In this document: piece after piece, positions 41,283-52,252 of the stretch
Layout of the letters: each line of letters opens with the position of its first letter
Numbering within the stretch: the first letter of the stretch is position 1
DNA from: Pelagibacteraceae bacterium
GTDB taxonomy: Bacteria > Pseudomonadota > Alphaproteobacteria > Pelagibacterales > Pelagibacteraceae
Assembly: GCA_016777565.1 (NCBI GenBank)
Contig: JADHRF010000002.1
Coordinates: forward strand, 1 to 63,045
Length of the DNA: 63,045 nucleotides
Reading direction: 5' to 3'
Position numbers and translations under genes: made by a program
The notes under the pieces: model-generated
Told to the model about the DNA's origin: nothing
The model's input: only the letters and a program-made list of their open reading frames with translations
Databases searched by the model: none

Positions 41283-41849
41283 TTATTGGTTTATAAAATT
41301 TTTGATTAATTGCATACCAACTTTTGTGTTTATACTTTCTGGGTGAAATTGCACCCCGTGAATATCATATTGATTATGCATAATTCCCATTATTGTTTTA
41401 TTCTTTGTTTCAGCTGTAATATTCAAACAGTCTGGTAAAGTTTTCTTTTCTATAATTAGACTATGATATCTCGTAGCTATAAACGGTGATTTTAAATCTC
41501 TGAATATACCAATTTTTTTAAAATATATTTTACTCATTTTTCCATGCATCAATTTTTTTGCTCTTATTATTTTGCTGCCAAAAACTTGACCAATAATTTG
41601 ATGCCCTAAACAAACACCTAAAATTGGTAAATCTTTATGAAGTTCTTTTACAATTTTTAGACAGTTTCCAGCTTGAGATGGATTTCCTGGACCTGGTGAG
41701 ATAACAATTTTATTATATTTTTTTTTAATAATTTCTCTGGGTATAATTTTATCATTTCTAACCACATCAACTTTACACTTAAGTTTTGAAATATAATGAA
41801 ATAGATTATAGGTAAAACTATCGTAGTTATCTAAAAGTAAAACCTTCAT
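41283..41849 (-). CDS. trpG: anthranilate synthase component II (glutamine amidotransferase)
   Basis: LLDNYDSFTYNL; SPGPGNPSQAG; LGVCLGHQ; GVQFHPES. Confidence 0.95.
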   Translation of the reverse strand: MKVLLLDNYDSFTYNLFHYISKLKCKVDVVRNDKIIPREIIKKKYNKIVISPGPGNPSQAGNCLKIVKELHKDLPILGVCLGHQIIGQVFGSKIIRAKKLMHGKMSKIYFKKIGIFRDLKSPFIATRYHSLIIEKKTLPDCLNITAETKNKTIMGIMHNQYDIHGVQFHPESINTKVGMQLIKNFINQ

Positions 41850-43307
41850 TTAATCCACCGCGCTCATCAAAGCTTTTGCTTTATTAACTGTTTCTTGATA
41901 TTCTTTTTCAGGTTTGCTGTCTGCTACTATACCTGCTCCCGACTGAACATAAAATTTATTATTTTTGATTAGTGCTGTCCTTAAAGTAATGCAGGTATCA
42001 AATTCTTTATTTGGAGTAAAATATCCTATCGCGCCAGCATAAAGTTTACGTTTATTCTTTTCTAATTCGTCAATAATTTCCATAGCTCTAATCTTAGGAG
42101 CACCACTAACCGTCCCAGCTGGAAACCCAGACAATAAAGTCTCAAATATTGAATTTTTATGGTCAAATTTACCAATAACATTAGATACGATATGCATCAC
42201 GTGAGAATATTTTTCTATTGTAAAGCTTTCAGTCACTTTCACTGTATTCACTTTCGAAACTTTACCAACATCATTTCTTCCAAGATCGAGCAGCATTAAA
42301 TGTTCTGCTAATTCTTTTTTGTCTTTTAAAAGATCTTTTGCATATTTTATATCCTGAGCCTTTGTGGCTCCTCTTGGTCTTGTTCCTGCTATAGGTCTAA
42401 TTGTTATTTGATTATCTCTCAGTCTAACTAAAATTTCAGGACTACTACCTATTATCTTAAAATCTTCAAAATTAAAGTAAAACATAAACGGAGAAGGGTT
42501 TGATAGTCTAAGATGGTTATAAATTTCAAGAGGTGTTTTATTAATTTTTCTCTCAAATCTCTGACTTAAAACAACTTGAAAGATATCTCCCTTTGCGATG
42601 TATTTTTTAGCCTTCTTAACATAACTTTTAAATTGATTTTTTGAAATATTACTTTTGATTGAATTTTTATTTTTTTTGTAGGTAAATCTTATTGGCAATT
42701 TTATATTGCTAAAATCTTTGTAAGATTCAAGTTTTCTTTGAATAGATTGATACTCCTCAAAATAATTTTTAATTTTTGTTTCTGCATAAATATTCTCAAT
42801 AAAGTATATTTTTTTTTTTAAATTATCGTAGATAACTAAATTTTTTGGTCGTAACATTCTCACATCTGGAATTTTAAGGTCATCGACGCATTTATCAGGA
42901 ATATTTTCTATGTATCGAATAATATCATAAGAAAAATACCCTACTAACATTGCAGCCATTTTGGGAACGCCTACTGGAATTTTAGTTTGAAATTTATGAA
43001 TAAGATTATTTAAAAATTTTAATGGTTTTTCCTTAATAATTTTATTTTTACCTTCAAACCTTTCTGTTATTGTTTGTTTACTTATATCCCATACTTTATC
43101 AGGATTTAATCCAATGATTGTGTAACGTCCTCTAATTGTCCCTTTTTCGACAGACTCAAAGATAAAACTATTTTTTTCCACTAACAAAAAGTTGAAAATA
43201 TTTTCAACTTTTCTGTAATCCTTGTAGGATCTTACTTCATAAAGCAGTTGATCTTTTTTTTTTTTATGGTTTTTTTTAAAAGAACTAAAACTAATATTTA
43301 GCTTCAT
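41850..43307 (-). CDS. trpE: anthranilate synthase component I
   Basis: KGDIFQVVLSQRFER; PFMFYFNFEDFKIIGSSPEILVR; RPIAGTRPRGAT; LDLGRNDVGKVS; GFPAGTVSGAPKIRAMEIID. Confidence 0.95.
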   Translation of the reverse strand: MKLNISFSSFKKNHKKKKDQLLYEVRSYKDYRKVENIFNFLLVEKNSFIFESVEKGTIRGRYTIIGLNPDKVWDISKQTITERFEGKNKIIKEKPLKFLNNLIHKFQTKIPVGVPKMAAMLVGYFSYDIIRYIENIPDKCVDDLKIPDVRMLRPKNLVIYDNLKKKIYFIENIYAETKIKNYFEEYQSIQRKLESYKDFSNIKLPIRFTYKKNKNSIKSNISKNQFKSYVKKAKKYIAKGDIFQVVLSQRFERKINKTPLEIYNHLRLSNPSPFMFYFNFEDFKIIGSSPEILVRLRDNQITIRPIAGTRPRGATKAQDIKYAKDLLKDKKELAEHLMLLDLGRNDVGKVSKVNTVKVTESFTIEKYSHVMHIVSNVIGKFDHKNSIFETLLSGFPAGTVSGAPKIRAMEIIDELEKNKRKLYAGAIGYFTPNKEFDTCITLRTALIKNNKFYVQSGAGIVADSKPEKEYQETVNKAKALMSAVD

Positions 43308-44761
43308 TATAGAGTATTCTTAATACGATTTAAGACTTTTTCATTTATTTTTACATCGTATTTATTATTAACAGTCTTATCATAGTCTGTGTAAATTTGA
43401 TTTGCTATATTTAATTTTGCTCTAGCTTTGTACTGCTCATAATCTTTATTATTTTTATCAAACGCTAGTTCTTCAGTTTTTTCTGAATAAATAATATAGT
43501 TTTGTGTTAATAAACTATTAGTAATTAACTGAAATTCTCCATCATTCATTTTAAAAATTTCTTTAATCATATCAGATTTAAAAATAATTTCATCTTTGAT
43601 ATTTTTGATTATTGCATTTTTAATTTCTAATTTTTTATCTTTGCTAAAATTTTGAAATTGTTCTTTTTTAAAATTTCCTTTAGACATTTCTTTGATAATT
43701 TTTGTATTACTATCAATTATATGTTTTAATTTTAACTGTGAAATAATTGTTTCTTTAATTTCTTTATCTTCTAAACTTCTAGAAATTTTTTCTACACTTA
43801 AAATTACACTTAGATAAAATTTATTATTAAGATTTGTTAGCTTAGGTTCATTTATGTTTTTGGAATTAAATATTTCAGTAAATAATTCTTTATTAACTTC
43901 GACTATCTCTTTACCGGTTTTATCTTTTCTTTGTATATTGACTTTTTTTATGACTTTTGGCGATAGGTTATATTCTTTAAGAATATCAGACATCTTCATG
44001 TTATCTAGAATATTATTTTCAATTTCATCAATTTTTTTAAAATAGGATTTATTATATTCTTTTTGCCCCGTTAAATTATTAGGAAGAAGTTCTACGTAAT
44101 TTATTTCTTTAAAATCTTGAATTAAAAATTTTTTGTTTTCCTCGTAAGTCTTTTTAATTTCTTTTTCTGAAACTGAATAATCTTTATATAGATTGTCTAA
44201 TTGCAAATATTTAATTGTTTTTACTTGATTTTCACTTGCGTATTCTTTCTCAATTAAATAATCAGGTAAACTAATTCCTTTAGATAAAAAAGTTAATAAT
44301 TGTCTTTTTTTTTCTTGTTCAGAAATATTTTGTTCAAACAAAGGTGCACTTAAGCTGCTTTCTAATAAGAATTTTTCATACTTTGTTCTGGAAAATTTAT
44401 TATCTTTTTGAAATACTTTATCATTTACAATAATCTCCTTTAGAGATTTGTTGTTTAAATTAATTCCCTGATCAACTATCTCTAGAGCAATAATTTTCTT
44501 TCCTATATAATCTGATAAAATTCTATCTAAAAGATCTGTCTTAGTTAAATTATTTCTTTGTTGTTCATTTAAATTTAGCCTATTAACATATTCAGCAAAA
44601 CTCTGAGCACTGACTTTCTCGTTATCAATTGTAACTATAACATTTTGATTACCTGATCTAAAAACATCTCCCATCCCCCAAAACACAAAGGGCAAAATAA
44701 TGATGCCTATCAAGACTTTGAATAAAAACGATTTAGTTAATTTTGTTATTGATGTCAGCAT
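43307..44761 (-). CDS. ppiD: PpiD/SurA-like periplasmic folding factor
   Basis: Single N-terminal TM (FKVLIGIIILPFVFWGMGDVFRSG...VIVTIDNEKVS) typical of PpiD; upstream of trpE in alphaproteobacteria. Parvulin domain not clearly recognisable. Confidence 0.75.
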   Translation of the reverse strand: MLTSITKLTKSFLFKVLIGIIILPFVFWGMGDVFRSGNQNVIVTIDNEKVSAQSFAEYVNRLNLNEQQRNNLTKTDLLDRILSDYIGKKIIALEIVDQGINLNNKSLKEIIVNDKVFQKDNKFSRTKYEKFLLESSLSAPLFEQNISEQEKKRQLLTFLSKGISLPDYLIEKEYASENQVKTIKYLQLDNLYKDYSVSEKEIKKTYEENKKFLIQDFKEINYVELLPNNLTGQKEYNKSYFKKIDEIENNILDNMKMSDILKEYNLSPKVIKKVNIQRKDKTGKEIVEVNKELFTEIFNSKNINEPKLTNLNNKFYLSVILSVEKISRSLEDKEIKETIISQLKLKHIIDSNTKIIKEMSKGNFKKEQFQNFSKDKKLEIKNAIIKNIKDEIIFKSDMIKEIFKMNDGEFQLITNSLLTQNYIIYSEKTEELAFDKNNKDYEQYKARAKLNIANQIYTDYDKTVNNKYDVKINEKVLNRIKNTL

Positions 44762-44819
44762 TGTTTTAATTTAATAGTGCGCTTTATATTTATCACACCT
44801 ATAGATCAAAACATTAAAT

Positions 44820-45581
44820 ATGGCAAACTACATGAGATACTTTATTGGTAACTGGAAAATGTTTGGTGTTCCAAAATCTATCAGTATTCTTGATAAAATA
44901 AATAAATTTGTTAAATCTGATAAAAAATTTAACAAAAAGTATAAAGTAGTCATTACTCCACCTCATACTTTGGTTCAAAGTTATGCAAAATTTTTTTTAA
45001 ACAAAAAAATTCTTATCGGTGCACAAAATTGCTTCTACAAAGATAATTTTGGTGCTAACACAGGTGCTATTAGTCCATTGATGATCAAAAGCATTGGAGC
45101 TCAGTATATAATTGTTGGTCATTCAGACAATCGATCCGAAGGTGACACTGATGTTATGTTAAAAGCTAAAGTAGAATCTTCGTTAAATAATAAGTTAAAA
45201 GTAGTTTTTTGTATAGGAGAAAACAAAGAACATAAAATAAAAAATAAAACTTTTGAAGTTTTAGAAAATCAAATTCAAAGCACTTTAAATGAAAAATTAA
45301 ATTTAAAAAATATAATTGTTGCTTATGAGCCTATTTGGTCTATTGGAACTGGGCAAATTCCTGAACCTGATGACTTACTTAAAACAACAATTTTCATAAA
45401 AAAAGTGTTAAAAAAAATTTTTAAAAAACAAAAATCTCCTATTGTTTTATATGGTGGTTCTGTTGATAGTAAAAATATAAGCCAATTTAAAAAATTAAAT
45501 GAGATAGATGGATTTTTAATTGGTGGTGCATCAAAGTCTGATCAAAATTTTATTGATATAATAAAGAATTACTATAGATAG
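44820..45581 (+). CDS. tpiA: triosephosphate isomerase
   Basis: FIGNWKMFG; GAQNCFYKDNFGANTGAISPLMIKSIGAQYIIVGHSDNR; YEPIWSIGTG; GGSVDSKN. Confidence 0.95.
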   Translation: MANYMRYFIGNWKMFGVPKSISILDKINKFVKSDKKFNKKYKVVITPPHTLVQSYAKFFLNKKILIGAQNCFYKDNFGANTGAISPLMIKSIGAQYIIVGHSDNRSEGDTDVMLKAKVESSLNNKLKVVFCIGENKEHKIKNKTFEVLENQIQSTLNEKLNLKNIIVAYEPIWSIGTGQIPEPDDLLKTTIFIKKVLKKIFKKQKSPIVLYGGSVDSKNISQFKKLNEIDGFLIGGASKSDQNFIDIIKNYYR

Positions 45582-45586
45582 ATATT

Positions 45587-45895
45587 ATGGAAAGCATTTT
45601 ACTTACAGTAAATATAATTCTAGCCGTAGTATTAGTTGTTGTAATTTTATTACAAAGGTCAGAAGGTGGAGCTTTGGGCTTGGGTGTTTCACAAGATAAT
45701 TTCACGTCTTCAAGATCCGCTGGAGATTTCCTAACTAAGTTTACATCAATACTGGCTGTATTTTTTATTATAACTAGTATTGCTTTAGTTTCGATCTCAC
45801 GAGTAGAGATACAAGAGATTCAATCAGTTATAGATTTGGAAAAAGAAAAAGATGAAAATAAAAATCTTCCACAGATTCCGGAAAATCAAAAATAA
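45587..45895 (+). CDS. secG: preprotein translocase subunit SecG
   Basis: 102 aa, two TMs, VVILLQRSEGGALGLG. Confidence 0.92.
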   Translation: MESILLTVNIILAVVLVVVILLQRSEGGALGLGVSQDNFTSSRSAGDFLTKFTSILAVFFIITSIALVSISRVEIQEIQSVIDLEKEKDENKNLPQIPENQK

Positions 45896-45898
45896 TCT

Positions 45899-45926
45899 TT
45901 GTTTTTAAAATAAAAGTCGCTATAAT
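45899..45926 (+). promoter_or_regulatory. candidate promoter for pyrG (TTGTTT-16-TATAAT)
   Basis: -35 TTGTTT 45899-45904, 16-bp spacer, -10 TATAAT 45921-45926; the start codon begins 8 nt after the -10. Confidence 0.45.
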
Positions 45927-45934
45927 ATTCTTCC

Positions 45935-47563
45935 ATGGCGCGATATATATTCGTAACCGGCGGCGTGGTTTCATCACTAGGCAAAGGTTTAACTTCAGCA
46001 TCTCTTGCCTCACTGCTTCAGTTGAGAGGTTATAAAGTTAGAATTAGAAAACTCGATCCTTATTTAAATGTTGATCCAGGAACAATGAATCCTTTTGAAC
46101 ATGGGGAGGTGTTTGTAACTGATGACGGTGCTGAAACAGACTTAGATTTAGGTCATTACGAAAGATTTACCGATAAGCCCTCTACTAGAGGAGATAATAT
46201 TACTACTGGTCAAATTTATAAAGATATAATTGAGAAAGAAAGAAGAGGAGAATACTTAGGTAGTACAGTACAGATTATTCCTCATGTCACAAATCATATA
46301 AAAAAATTTATATCTAACAGAGTTTCTAATGAAGATTTTGTAATTTGTGAAATAGGTGGTACAGTTGGTGACATTGAAAGTTTACCTTTTTTAGAAGCGA
46401 TCAGGCAATTTTCTAACGAAGAAGGTAGAAATAAGAGCTTATTTATTCATCTTACATTAGTTCCATACATTGGAGCCTCAGGAGAACTTAAAACAAAACC
46501 AACACAACATTCCGTTAAAGAGTTAAGGAGCATTGGTATTCAACCTGATATTATTATCTGTAGATCAGAAAAAAAAATTCCGAAAGAAGAAAAAAGAAAA
46601 ATCTCTTTATTTTGTAATGTTGAACCAGAACATGTTATTCAGTCAGTTGATGTTAAATCTATTTATGAAGTACCAATTAAGTACGACGAAGAGAAATTAG
46701 ATAAAAAAATTCTTAAAACTTTTGGACTAAAAGAAAAAAATAAAGCTGATTTAAAAATATGGAAAGATATTGTCTTAAAAATTAATTCGAAAAGAAAAAA
46801 AATTTCTATCGCAATCGTTGGTAAATATGTAGATCTTAAAGATGCTTATAAGTCTTTAGATGAAGCATTAATCCACGGTTCACTAAGCAATGATGTTGAG
46901 TTAAATACTGAGTGGGTAGACTCAACAAAAATTAATAAAAATAATGTTAGCAAAATTTTAAAAGATTTCAGCGCTATACTTATTCCAGGTGGGTTTGGAT
47001 CAAGAGGCACTGAAGGTAAAATAGAAGCTATTACTTATGCAAGAAAATATAAAGTTCCCTTTTTTGGTATTTGTTTTGGCATGCAGATGGCTATCATCGA
47101 GTCTGCAAGAAATATGCTAGGAATAAAAAAGGCAACCTCTAGTGAGTTTGGTAAAAGTGGAATCCAAGTAATAGGGCTAATGAACCAATGGATCAGAGGA
47201 AAAACTATTCAAAAAGGAAGTAGAAAAAATTTAGGTGGAACAATGAGATTAGGTTCATACAAAGCTAAATTAAAAAAGAATAGTTTAATAAGTAAAATAT
47301 ACAATTCAACCACGATCAATGAGAGGCACAGACACAGATATGAAGTTGACAAGAATTTAAAATCAAGACTAGAAAAAAAAGGTCTAATTTTTTCTGGACT
47401 CTCACCAGATGGCTCATTACCTGAGACAGTAGAGCTTGAAAACCATCCTTGGTTTATTGGAGTTCAATTTCACCCTGAATTTAAGTCTAGACCTTTTGCA
47501 CCACATCCACTATTCTCATCATTTATTAAAGCTGCAAAAAATAACTCAGAAAAAAATGACTAA
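45935..47563 (+). CDS. pyrG: CTP synthase
   Basis: [78 protein letters not shown]. Confidence 0.98.
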   Translation: MARYIFVTGGVVSSLGKGLTSASLASLLQLRGYKVRIRKLDPYLNVDPGTMNPFEHGEVFVTDDGAETDLDLGHYERFTDKPSTRGDNITTGQIYKDIIEKERRGEYLGSTVQIIPHVTNHIKKFISNRVSNEDFVICEIGGTVGDIESLPFLEAIRQFSNEEGRNKSLFIHLTLVPYIGASGELKTKPTQHSVKELRSIGIQPDIIICRSEKKIPKEEKRKISLFCNVEPEHVIQSVDVKSIYEVPIKYDEEKLDKKILKTFGLKEKNKADLKIWKDIVLKINSKRKKISIAIVGKYVDLKDAYKSLDEALIHGSLSNDVELNTEWVDSTKINKNNVSKILKDFSAILIPGGFGSRGTEGKIEAITYARKYKVPFFGICFGMQMAIIESARNMLGIKKATSSEFGKSGIQVIGLMNQWIRGKTIQKGSRKNLGGTMRLGSYKAKLKKNSLISKIYNSTTINERHRHRYEVDKNLKSRLEKKGLIFSGLSPDGSLPETVELENHPWFIGVQFHPEFKSRPFAPHPLFSSFIKAAKNNSEKND

Positions 47564-48380
47564 CTACAAAGTAAAATGTGCTAATTTTGAAATAGCAAAC
47601 AATAAACCCTTCACTTTAATTGCTGGACCATGTCAACTTGAAAGTGAAAAACATGCTTTAGATATTTCGCAAGAACTTAAAAAAATTACTTCAGAATTAA
47701 AAATAAATTTAATTTATAAAACTTCTTTTGATAAAGCTAACAGAACTAGCTTAAATGGAAAAAGAGGAATTGGATTAGAAAAATCCCTTTCTATATTTGA
47801 CAAAATTAGACAAGAAGTTGGCGTCCCAGTTTTAACAGACATTCATACTGCTGAACAATGTTCTAAAGTTGCAAATCATGTGGACGTTCTTCAAATACCT
47901 GCATTTTTGTGCAGACAAACCGATTTGCTTATAGCTGCTGCAAAAACAGGAAAAATAATTAATGTTAAAAAAGGACAATTTTTAGCTCCCTGGGATATGG
48001 CTAATGTAATAAAAAAACTAGAAAATTCAGGAAATAAAAACATATTACTTACAGAACGTGGCGCAAGTTTTGGGTACAATACTCTTGTGTCGGATATGAG
48101 AGCTTTGCCTATAATGGCTAAGTTAGGTTATCCAATTGTATTTGATGCAACACATTCAGTTCAACAACCAGGTGGCATGGGTGAAAAATCTGGAGGTCAA
48201 AGAGAATTTGTTCCATATCTATCTCGTGCTGCTATAGCAGTTGGTGTTGGAGCGGTTTTTATGGAAACTCACGAAGATCCTGACAACGCTCCATCAGATG
48301 GACCAAACATGGTCCCACTAAGTGAAATAAAATCTCTTTTAAAAAAATTAGTTTCAATTGATACTTTAATCAAGAACTAA
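47556..48380 (+). CDS. kdsA: 3-deoxy-8-phosphooctulonate synthase
   Basis: [67 protein letters not shown]. Start ATG 47556. Confidence 0.96.
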   Translation: MTNYKVKCANFEIANNKPFTLIAGPCQLESEKHALDISQELKKITSELKINLIYKTSFDKANRTSLNGKRGIGLEKSLSIFDKIRQEVGVPVLTDIHTAEQCSKVANHVDVLQIPAFLCRQTDLLIAAAKTGKIINVKKGQFLAPWDMANVIKKLENSGNKNILLTERGASFGYNTLVSDMRALPIMAKLGYPIVFDATHSVQQPGGMGEKSGGQREFVPYLSRAAIAVGVGAVFMETHEDPDNAPSDGPNMVPLSEIKSLLKKLVSIDTLIKN

Positions 48381-48383
48381 TAA

Positions 48384-49643
48384 ATGGCAAAAATTAAAAA
48401 GATAGTTGGCAGACAAGTCTTTGACAGCAGAGGGAACCCAACTGTTGAAGCTGAAGTTTTTTTAAAGAATAATATCAAAGGATCAGCTATTGTGCCATCA
48501 GGAGCCTCGACCGGGGCATTTGAAGCATACGAATTAAGAGACAATAAAAAAAATTATTTTTTAGGTAAAAGCGTACTTAATGCAGTAAAGAATATAAACA
48601 CTGCCATCAATAAAAGTTTAAAAAATGTAGATTCAAGTGAACAAAAAAAAATTGATAAAATTTTATTAGACCTGGATGGAACTGAAAATAAAAAAAAATT
48701 AGGTGCAAATGCTTTGCTAGCAGTTTCTTTGGCTACAACAAAAGCTGAGGCTATTTCAAAAAAAAAAGAATTATACCAACATTTAGGTAAAAAATTTATA
48801 TTACCTAAGCCGTTGATGAACATCATTAACGGTGGAGCACATGCCGATAATAATTTAAGAATTCAAGAATTTATGATCAGACCTGATTCTGCAAAAAATT
48901 TTATGGATGCAATCGAAAAGTGTTTTTTAGTCATTCAAAACTTAAAAAAAATTCTTCAATCAAAAAATTTATTAACTAATGTCGGTGATGAAGGTGGATT
49001 TGCCCCGTCTATCAACTCTAATGAAGAAGCTCTAGAATTATTGGTTGACGCTATTGAAAAATCTAAATTAACACCAGGCAAAGATATTAATATTTGTTTA
49101 GATGTAGCGGCAAATGAATTAATCAATAAAAATGGCCTCTACTCTTTAAACTCATCAGAATTTATTTCAGTTGAAGAGAGCATTAATTATTATAAAAATT
49201 TAGTCATAAAGTACCCTATCAAATCTATAGAAGACCCATTTGCTGAAGATGATTGGGAGGCTTGGTCAAAACTCACAAAAGAAATTGGTAAAAATATTCA
49301 GATTGTGGGGGATGATTTATTTGTGACTAATGTTAAAAGACTAAAAAAAGGAATAAAGGAAAAGTCAGCTAATTCAATTCTGGTAAAAGTAAATCAGATT
49401 GGTACTTTAACTGAAACTTTAGAAGTTATTGAACTTGCTAAAAAAAATGATTTTAGCACCATAATTTCTCACAGATCTGGTGACACAGAAGACACTTTTA
49501 TTGCAGATTTAGCAGTAGCTACGCTGTCAACTCAAATCAAAACAGGATCATTAGCTAGGTCTGAAAGAGTAGCTAAATATAATAGATTATTGAGAATAGA
49601 AGAACAGCTTGGAAAATCTTCTAAAATCGCTAAAGTCTGGTAA
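48384..49643 (+). CDS. eno: enolase
   Basis: GRQVFDSRGNPTVEAEV; PSGASTGAFEAYELRD; GDDLFVTN; SHRSGDTEDTFIADLAV. Confidence 0.97.
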   Translation: MAKIKKIVGRQVFDSRGNPTVEAEVFLKNNIKGSAIVPSGASTGAFEAYELRDNKKNYFLGKSVLNAVKNINTAINKSLKNVDSSEQKKIDKILLDLDGTENKKKLGANALLAVSLATTKAEAISKKKELYQHLGKKFILPKPLMNIINGGAHADNNLRIQEFMIRPDSAKNFMDAIEKCFLVIQNLKKILQSKNLLTNVGDEGGFAPSINSNEEALELLVDAIEKSKLTPGKDINICLDVAANELINKNGLYSLNSSEFISVEESINYYKNLVIKYPIKSIEDPFAEDDWEAWSKLTKEIGKNIQIVGDDLFVTNVKRLKKGIKEKSANSILVKVNQIGTLTETLEVIELAKKNDFSTIISHRSGDTEDTFIADLAVATLSTQIKTGSLARSERVAKYNRLLRIEEQLGKSSKIAKVW

Positions 49644-49939
49644 TGAAATTTTTTGAAATTTTAAAATCAAAAAAATTATTTTTTTTCCAAGTTTTTTTTA
49701 CACTATATGTTGGCATAAATTTAATAGGTGGTGAAAGAGGCTTGATTTCTTATTTTGAAAAAAATGCTTATGAAAAAAAGCTCACTATTAATAATTTAAA
49801 TTTAAAAAAAAAATTGGAGACTGTAGAACATAAAAATAAATTATTATCTAAAAATATTGATCTTGATTATTTAGATACTTTATATCGTTCAAAACTTAAA
49901 TTTGGCACAAAGGATGAAATCTTAATTAAGCTTAAATGA
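49643..49939 (+). CDS. ftsB: FtsB/DivIC-like septum formation protein
   Basis: 98 aa; N-terminal TM, coiled coil, GERGLISYF; between eno and lipA. Confidence 0.8.
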   Translation: MKFFEILKSKKLFFFQVFFTLYVGINLIGGERGLISYFEKNAYEKKLTINNLNLKKKLETVEHKNKLLSKNIDLDYLDTLYRSKLKFGTKDEILIKLK

Positions 49940-50877
49940 TGAAACCAAGACACCCAGAAAAAATTAATAAGCCAGTTAATCCTATTAAAAAAAAACCAGA
50001 GTGGATTAGATCAAAAATCGTAGACTCAAAAATTTTTTTTGAGACTAAAAAAGTCGTTAATCAAAATAATTTAGTAACTGTTTGTCAGGAAGCTAATTGT
50101 CCAAATATTACTGAATGTTGGAGTAAAAAACATGCAACATTTATGATTATGGGAGACACCTGCACTAGAGCATGTGCTTTTTGTGATGTTAAAACTGGAA
50201 AGCCTTCAGATTTAGATATCTTTGAGCCAATTAAAATTTCTAACGCTGTTAAAAGATTAAATTTAAAACATGTTGTAATTACTTCGGTCGATAGAGATGA
50301 TTTAGATGACGGTGGTTCAAATCATTTTTACAAAGTAGTAAAAGCAACAAGAGAAAAAAATCCAAACACCTCGATTGAAGTTTTAACTCCTGATTTTTTA
50401 AGAAAAGGAGATTCCTACAAGAAAATACTTGAGGCTGATCTTGATGTTTTTAATCACAATATTGAAACAGTTCCAAGACTATATACTGTCGTAAGACCAG
50501 GAGCTCGATACTTTGCTTCATTGGAACTTTTAAAAAATGCAAAACAATTTAATAAAAAAATTTTTACTAAGTCTGGTATCATGGTTGGCTTAGGAGAACA
50601 AAAAAAAGAGATTATACAAGTCATGGATGATCTAAGGTCTGCTGAAGTTGACTTCATAACTATTGGTCAATATCTGCAACCTTCAGTGAAACATTATCCT
50701 TTGAGTCGTTACTACAATCCAAATGAATTTAAAGAACTTGAAATAATTGCTAAAACTAAAGGTTTCTTGCTGGTATCCTCTTCTCCTTTAACTAGGTCTT
50801 CATATCATGCAGATGAAGATTTTAAAAAATTAAAAGATGCAAGGAACAATCAGCTCGAATGTCATCTGCCTCAATAA
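49936..50877 (+). CDS. lipA: lipoyl synthase
   Basis: [39 protein letters not shown] radical SAM plus auxiliary cluster. Confidence 0.97.
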   Translation: MMKPRHPEKINKPVNPIKKKPEWIRSKIVDSKIFFETKKVVNQNNLVTVCQEANCPNITECWSKKHATFMIMGDTCTRACAFCDVKTGKPSDLDIFEPIKISNAVKRLNLKHVVITSVDRDDLDDGGSNHFYKVVKATREKNPNTSIEVLTPDFLRKGDSYKKILEADLDVFNHNIETVPRLYTVVRPGARYFASLELLKNAKQFNKKIFTKSGIMVGLGEQKKEIIQVMDDLRSAEVDFITIGQYLQPSVKHYPLSRYYNPNEFKELEIIAKTKGFLLVSSSPLTRSSYHADEDFKKLKDARNNQLECHLPQ

Positions 50878-51302
50878 AGAAAATTATTTCTTGCAATAAA
50901 AAAAATTTAATCGATATGGTCTTAGACATCGAACAATATCCTCAATTTATTCCTTGGTGTTTAGATGGAAAAATTTATAAAAAAACTGAAACAGATGACT
51001 TTATTGAAATCGAAGCAGATCTAAAAGTTGGTAAAAAATTTATAAATGAAACATATTCAAGTTTAGTTCTATACTCTAAAAAAAAAGACTTAATTACTGT
51101 TACAAATATAAAAGGTCCTTTAAAATATCTTAAAAATGAATGGAAATTTAAACAAATTAATAATAAGACTCAATTAGACTTTAGTATTGATTTTGAATTA
51201 AAAAATAATTTTTTGAACCTAATAATGAAAAAGTATTTCAATTTTGGACTGGAAAAAATTACTGACTCATTTGAAAAAAGAGCTCAGAATATTTTTAAAT
51301 AA
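50859..51302 (+). CDS. Coq10/RatA-family START domain protein
   Basis: [15 protein letters not shown]...; START/SRPBCC fold; follows lipA in alphaproteobacteria. Confidence 0.85.
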   Translation: MSSASIKKIISCNKKNLIDMVLDIEQYPQFIPWCLDGKIYKKTETDDFIEIEADLKVGKKFINETYSSLVLYSKKKDLITVTNIKGPLKYLKNEWKFKQINNKTQLDFSIDFELKNNFLNLIMKKYFNFGLEKITDSFEKRAQNIFK

Positions 51303-51765
51303 GTTCTTTGATAAGCTCCAAAGACTTTTTTACTGAATTTACTCTTATACTTTTTCTATTTTTATTTTTAAATAAATATTTATTAATCTTAATTCTTTTG
51401 TTTTTTTTTATACCTATATAAACTAAGCCTACTGGTTTAATTTTAGATCCCCCATTGGGACCAGCAATACCTGTGATTGATATATTTATTTTTGCATTAG
51501 ATATTTTTGATAAATTATTGACTAAATATAGGCAGCATTCTTTACTTACAGCACCATATTTTTTTATTACTTTTAAGGGAACATTAAGATGTTCAATTTT
51601 AGATTGATTTGAGTAAGTGATAATAGCAAATTTAAAAACTTTTGAAGCACCGCTAACACTTGTTAAATTTTGAGCAAGCATTCCACCGGTACATGATTCA
51701 GCGACAGCTAAGGTTATTTTCTTATTTTTAAGTGAATTAATTATTTTTTTAATATCTTTAAGCAT
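51295..51765 (-). CDS. CinA C-terminal-domain amidase (PncC type)
   Basis: LAVAESCTGGMLAQNLTSVSGASKVFKFAIITYSNQSK; GIAGPNGGSKIKPVGLVYIGI. Confidence 0.9.
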   Translation of the reverse strand: MLKDIKKIINSLKNKKITLAVAESCTGGMLAQNLTSVSGASKVFKFAIITYSNQSKIEHLNVPLKVIKKYGAVSKECCLYLVNNLSKISNAKINISITGIAGPNGGSKIKPVGLVYIGIKKNKRIKINKYLFKNKNRKSIRVNSVKKSLELIKELI

Positions 51766-52252
51766 AATCTATAAAAAAAATAAGAGTTAGAATTATTAGT
51801 ACAGAGTAAACACCTGCTACTATGTCGTCTAAGATAACACCAAATCCATTTTTCATTTTTCTATCAATTATATTAATTGGGAAAGGCTTTAATATATCAA
51901 ATATTCTAAATAAAATAAAAGATATGAAAGTAAATAAGATAAAATGACTTAAATTATTTTTTTCAATAAGACTATAAACAGTTAAAACTGGAATAGATTG
52001 ACCTATAAATTCATCTATAACAATTTCTTTTGCGTCTATTTGTGTAAAGGAATCTTTAAACAAATCTATCGAATAAGCAGAAAATATAAAAATTAAAAAT
52101 ACATTAAGAATTAGAAAAACTAAGTCTATTTGCAAATTATAAAACCATATATAAGAAAGACAGGTCACGATTGACGCAACTGTACCAGGAGCATAATTTG
52201 AATAACCTAGGCCAAACATACTAAGTATTAATATATTTATTTTTTTAATCAT
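51758..52252 (-). CDS. pgpA: phosphatidylglycerophosphatase A
   Basis: GLGYSNYAPGTVASI; KEIVIDEFIGQSIPV; FRIFDILKPFPINIID. Confidence 0.92.
   Translation of the reverse strand: MIKKINILILSMFGLGYSNYAPGTVASIVTCLSYIWFYNLQIDLVFLILNVFLIFIFSAYSIDLFKDSFTQIDAKEIVIDEFIGQSIPVLTVYSLIEKNNLSHFILFTFISFILFRIFDILKPFPINIIDRKMKNGFGVILDDIVAGVYSVLIILTLIFFIDYA

Noticed and set aside
43307-44819. trp attenuator / leader peptide upstream of trpE
   Set aside because: trpE overlaps ppiD with no intergenic space; the ppiD-tpiA gap has no Trp-rich short ORF or terminator-like hairpins.
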